The notes below the pieces were generated by a model. The model was not told where the DNA came from and made no database searches. It worked only from the letters and a program-made list of their open reading frames with translations. 64,000 bases of DNA from Anastrepha obliqua. Its lineage: Eukaryota; Arthropoda; Insecta; Diptera; Tephritidae. A program made the position numbers and the translations under genes. The stretch is from the NCBI RefSeq assembly GCF_027943255.1, contig NC_072893.1, forward strand, positions 38,524,001 through 38,588,000, read 5' to 3'. Shown in pieces: positions 58,142-64,000 of this stretch (position 1 is the stretch's first letter; each line of letters starts with the position of its first letter).

Positions 58142-60840
58142 ATGTCTATTGCGGTCTTCTGTACGCTGCTAGCCGCAGTCGTCGCCACGCTGTACTTGAA
58201 GTTGCGTCACCATTACAGCTATTGGGCGCGTCGCGACGTACCACACGAAGTGCCAAAATTCTTCGTCGGAAATATGAGCGGCGTCGGCACACTCTACCAT
58301 TGGAAAGATATAAACGAGCGCTTATACAAACGTTTCAAGGGTCAGTCGAGTATAATTGGCGTCTACACTTTCCTCCAGCGTGCCGCCTTCATAATCGATC
58401 CCGATCTTATCAAGGCCATTTTAGTAAAGGATTTCAATTGCTTCACTGACCGTGGACTCTTTCACAATGTACGCGATGATCCGCTTACCGGCAATCTGCT
58501 GTTTTTGGATGGCGAGCAGTGGCGCGTACTGCGTCACAAGCTGTCGCCCGCCTTCACCAGCGGCAAGATACGTTTCATGTTCCCCACTCTGGTAACGGTG
58601 GGTGAGCGACTTATTGGCGCTTGTCAACGCATAATGAATATAGGTGAGAGCGTGGAATTGAAGGAGCTCTGCGCACGCTACACCACCGATGTGATCGGTG
58701 AGGTGGCTTTTGGCATTGAATGCAACAGCTTGAAGGATCCGAATGCGATATTTCGGCGCATGGGACGCGATATTGTCGAAAAGCCGCGTCATTCGCTATT
58801 CGTGGAGGCATTCATGTTCACAGATCCAAAACTAGCGCGTCAATTGCATTTGAAAAGCTTTCCCGATGATGTAGCCGAGTTTTTTATGGGCGTGGTGCGC
58901 GAAACAATAACGTTTAGAGAAACGCATGGCGTGAGTCGCAATGATTTTATGGATATGATGTTGGAGTTGAAAGCGCAGCGTGACCGCTTGGGAAATGCGG
59001 ATATCAGAGAGGATGATCTGACGAACGGTTTAAATATCGAGCAAGTGGCCGCACAAGCGATGGTATTCTACTTGGCGGGCTTTGAAACCTCATCCACCGT
59101 TATGTCATTCTGCATTTACGAATTGGCGCTACAACCCGATTTGCAAGAGAAATTGCGCGCAGAAATTTTCGCGGTTTTGGAAAAAACCAATGGGCAGGTG
59201 ACCTATGAGGCGATCAAAGAAATGGTTTATCTGAAAAAAGTGATAGCAGGTGAGCAGCAATGTGTTGTTTAGATTATATTTTTACACTGGCGCGCATAAC
59301 CGATTATTAATGTATATTATTATTATTAGTTAAATTAAAAATAATTTAAAATTTCTTTATTATTTTTGTTTTTTAATCTAGCGCGTGTTTTAACCAAAAT
59401 AATATGCATCAATAAAACTTGCAAATTTTATACATGATTAAAAAATGTTCACCTAAATTTTTAAATTTTTATTTTGAATTTCTAAAAAATGTTTGGGTAC
59501 GCAGTTTTATACCGCCTTGAATTTAAGTAAGTCTAGTCTAACTTTAAAGCAGCTGAAAAGTCGCGGTTATTCCTTTAATTTTCTTTTTTTTTGCTGACGG
59601 CTTTTTACAATTTATTCTATCACTTTATTTTAACAAACTAAATTTCTTGTGGAAAATAATGCGCAGGAACACTTGCAAAAAAAAATCAACGCCAGTTTTT
59701 ATAACTTGCAATTATTATAGAAGAAATTACAAAGAAATTTGAGCTTCATAAAGGTTATAAAATATTTAGAAAAAACCTCCAGTTATGCTCGCCAGTGTAC
59801 TTGAGCACCGCGCTAAATATCTCTAGCACAACCAGTTTTCACATTTTATTTGTTTCTTATCCAATTTTAATATGATAAAAAAAGCGTATAGCTCATTCTC
59901 CCATAAAAATTATATGTTATAAACCCAATTTTCACACTTATACCAAAATGTATAGAAACGCGTATCAAAATTGCATGCTTTTTAATCAAAGCATTTAGTA
60001 AAATTTAGAGTGTTTAGTTTTATGGCATATTGAATTTTTATATAACAAAGTGTAAGCGACTTAAAAATTGCGTTGATTTAAATTTTTGTTTTGCGCCTGC
60101 CTTTTGCAATTTCTCTATGTGAGGCGAGTCAGCGAGAAAAATTGTGAAAAATCAACACGATTTTTGAGCAATTTCAAATCCCAAAAATTTTCTTGAAATC
60201 CTGATTGGAAATTTTTATATTCTACAATATTTTGAAGAGAATTTTGAATTTCATTTTTAATTTGCGTGAAAATTTAATTTATATGGTTTTATAGTAAAAT
60301 GTGCAACATTTTCATTAAAATTAAATCGCGAGCAAATAAATTGTCAACAATTGTCTTGTGCTATGTTTACAATAATATAATAATGTTCCACCACTTACTA
60401 ATTTACATGCAGAAACGCTCCGCAAGCACCCCGTCATACCGCATCTGGTACGCCTCACCACCGCAGACTATTGCATACCCAATACCGATATCGTGCTGGA
60501 ACGTGGCATGCGCATCTTCATACCCATAGACGCGATACATCACGATCCAGAAATCTTCCCCGAACCAGAGAAATTCGATCCCGAACGCTTTACTCCAGAG
60601 GCTATTGAAAAGCGCCATCCGTTTGCCTATTTACCTTTCGGCGAAGGTCCAAGAAATTGCATCGGCATGCGTTTTGGTGAATTGCAAACCTCAATTGGGG
60701 TCATACAATTGCTGCGCAATTTCAGATTCAAACCATCTGCGCGTACCAGAGTGCCAATGGTGTATGCGAAGAAGAGTTTCCTAATAGCCGCCGAGGGTGG
60801 CATACATCTGGCAGTGGAGAAGTTGGACGCAACTATTTGA
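58142..60840 (+). CDS. Cytochrome P450, CYP6-type (likely CYP6A-like)
   Basis: Exons 58142-59249 and 60413-60840 give 511 residues, the usual CYP6 length. The start is set by the Drosophila-like context CAAACATG and an N-terminal membrane anchor (SIAVFCTLLAAVVATLYLKL). Motifs in order: GEQWRVLRHK (helix C), AGFETSSTVMS (I helix, proton delivery), ETLRKHP (ExxR; the Glu codon is split by the phase-1 intron), KFDPERFTPE (PERF), FGEGPRNCIGMRFG (heme-ligand Cys near residue 450). No internal stops. Known family role: NADPH-dependent mono-oxygenation of lipophilic compounds at the ER membrane, often plant toxins or insecticides; this copy's substrate is unknown. The intron sits where the pseudogene has its 66-base intron but is 1163 bases long. 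Confidence 0.95.
59250..60412 (+). other. Long intron of the P450 gene with repeat F
   Basis: Very AT-rich. About 60135-60300 matches 34870-35060. The excess length over the paralogous intron probably comes from inserted repeats. Confidence 0.6.
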
Positions 60841-60886
60841 GCGAACGTAGAAGCGTGTGAGGCCTCTAAGATACTTAATTTTGTAA

Positions 60887-60892
60887 ATTAAA
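60887..60892 (+). terminator. ATTAAA, possible polyadenylation signal of the P450 gene
   Basis: A variant hexamer 46 bases after the stop. Element D copy 2 starts 66 bases after the stop, so any longer 3' UTR would enter the repeat. Confidence 0.35.
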
Positions 60893-60905
60893 GCAATTAC
60901 AACTT

Positions 60906-61978
60906 TTGACGTGATAACGTCTTATAATTCGATTTAGCTGGCTGCACGCACGAAAAAATGTGTCGTTACCTTGCTCATTAGTGTTACCTTGCTCATTGTC
61001 GTTACCTTGAATGAACTGCAAGCGAAAGCGCGGAACGAACAAAGCAAACGAACGGCAACGTTCGACATCTTGCTCTCTCCTACTTAAGTGAGCGTATATA
61101 TGTATGTATATGCGCATATGTACATATATAAATTCACGTATTTGTATTTGCATATGCCTCTTATTGATTATTATTAATTTGATTTACTTGAAGAAGAAGA
61201 ATTTAAAATAAAACCAAGTTTGTTAATAATACCTGTTGTTTTAATGTTATTATTATTAATTTTTTTATTATATACATACCTTATAAGATATGTTGTATAC
61301 TAATATATGTATATAAACATGCATATACATATACAATTTCGCGCAATTTTCAAAAAGAACAAATCTATATGTAAAGATGCATACATCATATGGACATATC
61401 AAATATACGAATCTATTCCGTACGCAAGCAAATGTAAGCTAATGTGCTTGAACTGCAAGCGAGAGCGCGGAACGAACGACAAAGCAAAGAAAGCACAATC
61501 GGCCCCCGCGTTCGGTAACGTTCGACATCTGGCTCTGTCCTACTTGAGTGAGCATATATATGTATGTATATGCGCGTATGTAGGTATATAAATTCACATA
61601 CTTGTATTTGCATATGCCTTCTTCCTGTGTGCATGGTAATGAACCATTTCTCTGTTGAGAATAGGTCGATGATAGAAAAAGTAGGAAATGAAAGGGAGTG
61701 TTTCGAGTGTAAAGTGTCTTGAAAAAGGCAAATCGATGATGGTGCCTCTTAGTGTTGTTGACTTATTAACGTCTGATGCACAATCGAAATTGAAGATATC
61801 TTTCATGAATTTGATAAGTGTTTCGTCATTTTTCACGTTTGTGTAAATGTAACTTGACCTATTCCATTGCAATTCCATTTACCTCCTCCTCTGTATCCAT
61901 ACAAAATATCTATCAAACAAATAAAATTAAAATTTTGTTTTGAAAATTGCAACCATTCCATCAATATTTTCTACTTAC
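60906..61978. mobile_element. Repeat element D, copy 2 (right terminus lost)
   Basis: The left end TTGACGTGATAACGTCTTAT is identical to copy 1. The interior keeps the same order: CGTTACCTTGCTCATT units, the ~160-bp module twice (about 61012-61159 and 61447-61622), and the segment ending AATTGCAACCATTCCAT. A section of about 150 bases (61625-61780) is missing from copy 1. The right inverted terminus is replaced by a short ACTTAC, but the outside word GTCAGTAAACCGACTTTACA follows. Confidence 0.8.
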
Positions 61979-62039
61979 CGTCAGTAAACCGACTTTACAG
62001 ACAACCTCTTTTTTAATTCGTTTTTGTACGGTGACTGTG

Positions 62040-62880
62040 TTAGAACAATAGCTCCCCCTGTTTTCTTCCACGGTTTGTAGAAGGTTTCCTTATCTTCGGA
62101 ACAGGAGATATTTGCCAAGGCGTGACACGATTTGGGCTAGCAGCTGTTGAAGATAAATTTTCTTCATTGATGGTAGATGCCGAAGTATTTTCTGTTTGTG
62201 GTATTTGTTCATATAATTCACTAGCAATGAAATCAGAATCAGAAAATATATTTCTATTGAAAGGATATCTACCGGTGCACTTAAAACCATGTAAGGCTAT
62301 TTGTCCAACTTGAACCTTGAGATACGCTTTGGTAAATAACTCAGCAATGCCAAAATGTGTAACCTTTCTCTCGTTTTCTCGAACCAGAAAATGTTGAAAC
62401 CATTTTATAAATATTTGAGTTTGTACCGGATATATGACATGCGGAATCTGATCCAGGAGGAGCATTCTTCATAAGTTGTGGATTTTGATTTTTCCGTGGA
62501 AATATGAAAAATGGAGGTACAAAGCAGCCATTCGCACTCATGCAGTTAATAACTATTACCAAAGATCCACGCTCAGTAGATGTTATTGCACCAACCTGGT
62601 GTTTCCCATAGTAGGACAAAACCTTAGGTAGGTTTCTCTGTACAACTGAAAGCCCACTTTCATCCACATTCTATATTGAGGATGTTGGAAATTTGTGATT
62701 CTCGAACTCTTTCTCAAGTATATCGAAAAAAAGTTCACATTTTCTTTTGTGAAGCCCATTGCTCTATTAAAAGAGTTTCCTGTTGTAACACGAAAACTAA
62801 TCTCATTTTTGTGTCTGCGAAGGAATCCATAGAGCCAGTATTTTCCAACACATTGCTTTAGGACAGAAAATTTTTTCAAT
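62040..62880 (-). mobile_element. Pogo/Tigger-like transposase relic
   Basis: Minus frames from 62879: YWLYGFLRRHKNEISFRVTT (end of the CENP-B-type DNA-binding part), then MWMKVGFQLYRETYLRFCPT overlapping MDESGLSVVQRNLPKVL (DESG with the first catalytic Asp, about 62660). Then SANGCFVPPFFIFPRKNQNP (about 62530), a deletion removing the second and third catalytic residues, and [20 protein letters not shown] with the [15 protein letters not shown] tail (62190-62370). An acidic Ser/Thr-rich end reaches 62040. Dead copy of a TA-targeting DNA transposon. Confidence 0.8.
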
Positions 62881-63414
62881 ATTTTACACCACTAAAAATA
62901 CTTGCACTTCACAAAACATTTTCATGAACTGCTTACAAGCAAAGAATTCAAATCAAAATTCGAGCACCGTTTAACAACTGTTATGTGAATTTCAAATCAT
63001 ACAAGCAAGCGCACTTTATCAGTGCATTTATTATGAAAGTTACAGCTGGTGTCCACAATATCCGAATAGCCTACAATACTTGAACTTACTCTAAATCACT
63101 TTTTATTTCCTATATCCACAATCACTTTCAAACTCATACCAGCCTTTGGTTATGAACAATTTTCTTCGTCCGCATTCTAAGTGTTTTCTCTTTGGTGTCT
63201 GCTTCCACATTGGCTTCAGTTTTCCTTCTCACGGTATTTAAATATTTCTTTCGGCTGCTGAGATCTCATTTAAGTGTTTGGAAACAATGCACTGCTAGCT
63301 GTTTTTCAAGGCAGAACTAACCCAACTCGAACGGAGATGAACTGTAGATGAGTACTCTTCCAAAGGGAGAAAATATCTACTAGCGGCGGAGTGCTCACTG
63401 GGCATTTCTTCTTC
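62881..63414. other. No gene seen
   Basis: Spacer between the pogo relic and the LINE. Confidence 0.45.
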
Positions 63415-64000
63415 CTAGTTGGCGCGGAAACCGCTTACGGAGTTTAACGAATCGCGCCAGTCGTTTTGTTCTCGTGCTAACCGGCGCCAGTTGGGCACAC
63501 CAAGTGAAGCCATGTCCTTCTCCACCCGATCTTTTCAACGCAGCGGAGGCCTTCCTCTTCCTCTGCTACCACCAGCTGATACCGCATCGAATACTTTCAA
63601 AGCCGGAGCGTTTGTATCCATTCGGACGACATGACCCAGCCAACGAAGCCGCTGGATCTTTATTCGCTGCGCTATGCCTATGTCGTCGTAAAGCTCATAC
63701 AGCTCATCGTTCCATCGTCTGCGATATTCGCCGTTGCCAACGTGCAAAGGTCCAAAAATCTTACGCAGAATCTTTCTCTCGAACACTCCAAGCGTCGCTT
63801 CATCGGATGTTGTCATCGTCCAAGCTTCTGCGCCATACGTTAGGACGGGCATGATGAGAGTCTTGTAGAGTGTTAATTTTGTTCATCGAGAGAGGACTTT
63901 ACTACTCACTTGCCTATTTAGTCCAAAGTAGCACTTGTTGGCAAGAGAGATTCTACGTTGGATTTCAAGGCTGACATTGTTACCGGTGTTAATGCTGGTT
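63415..64000 (-). mobile_element. RTE-like LINE 3' end, runs off the window
   Basis: On the minus strand the frame 63852-63535 is open for 105 codons: VLTYGAEAWTMTTSDEATLG, RKILRKIFGPLHVGNGEYRR, IKIQRLRWLGHVVRMDTNAP, then GGSRGRGRPPLR and a frame shift to the WRDSLNS tail. The 3' end has an AAG-type repeat at 63407-63413. It is very similar to 9430-9865 and is the best preserved of the three related copies for this segment. The 5' side continues beyond the window, with frame shifts above 63852. Confidence 0.85.

Overview
The window is AT-rich animal nuclear DNA. It has GT-AG introns, a Drosophila-type start context (CAAACATG) and a mix of non-LTR retrotransposons, mariner, piggyBac and pogo elements and a tRNA-headed SINE, which points to a brachyceran fly. 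A tephritid-like fruit fly is my guess; nothing in the sequence proves the genus. Only two host genes look intact. One is a very-long-chain fatty-acid elongase (ELO family) with four visible exons spread over 12875-21630. The other is a CYP6-type cytochrome P450 at 58142-60840. A broken CYP6 paralogue lies upstream of it at 55745-57338. Almost everything else that codes is dead or dying transposon.

Layout. 1-12 kb: tail of a non-LTR element carrying a hexanucleotide array, a degenerate mariner, an RTE-like LINE, a TTAA-flanked MITE, an R1-like LINE interrupted by a second MITE, mariner-like fragments, another RTE-like LINE, a Jockey-like LINE and a 0.6-kb deleted mariner-like element with both termini. 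12.9-21.6 kb: the elongase gene; its second visible intron (7.3 kb) holds a SINE, a MITE, two LINE relics and a minisatellite rich in ACTAGT. 22.4-31 kb: a third MITE type with a nested SINE, a mariner relic, a dispersed repeat, a 2.45-kb piggyBac with TTAA flanks, and a second R1-like LINE. 31-52 kb: sparse DNA with LINE, SINE, MITE and mariner relics, including two nested insertions with readable target-site duplications. 52-62 kb: the P450 pair, bracketed by two direct copies of a roughly 1-kb repeat with terminal inverted repeats, which are themselves bracketed by two pogo-like pieces. 63.4-64 kb: 3' end of another RTE-like LINE running off the window.

The host genes do not form a pathway; they are neighbours. 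The elongase acts in the endoplasmic reticulum on long acyl-CoAs, and the P450 would be an ER-anchored mono-oxygenase. The strongest candidates for something undescribed are the group of short elements sharing a TTAA|GGGG boundary (three families), the duplicated repeat around the P450 pair, the ACTAGT minisatellite in the elongase intron, and the dispersed repeat with a similar Cys-rich reading frame in both copies. All family names come from reading motifs by eye; no alignment or database search was run.
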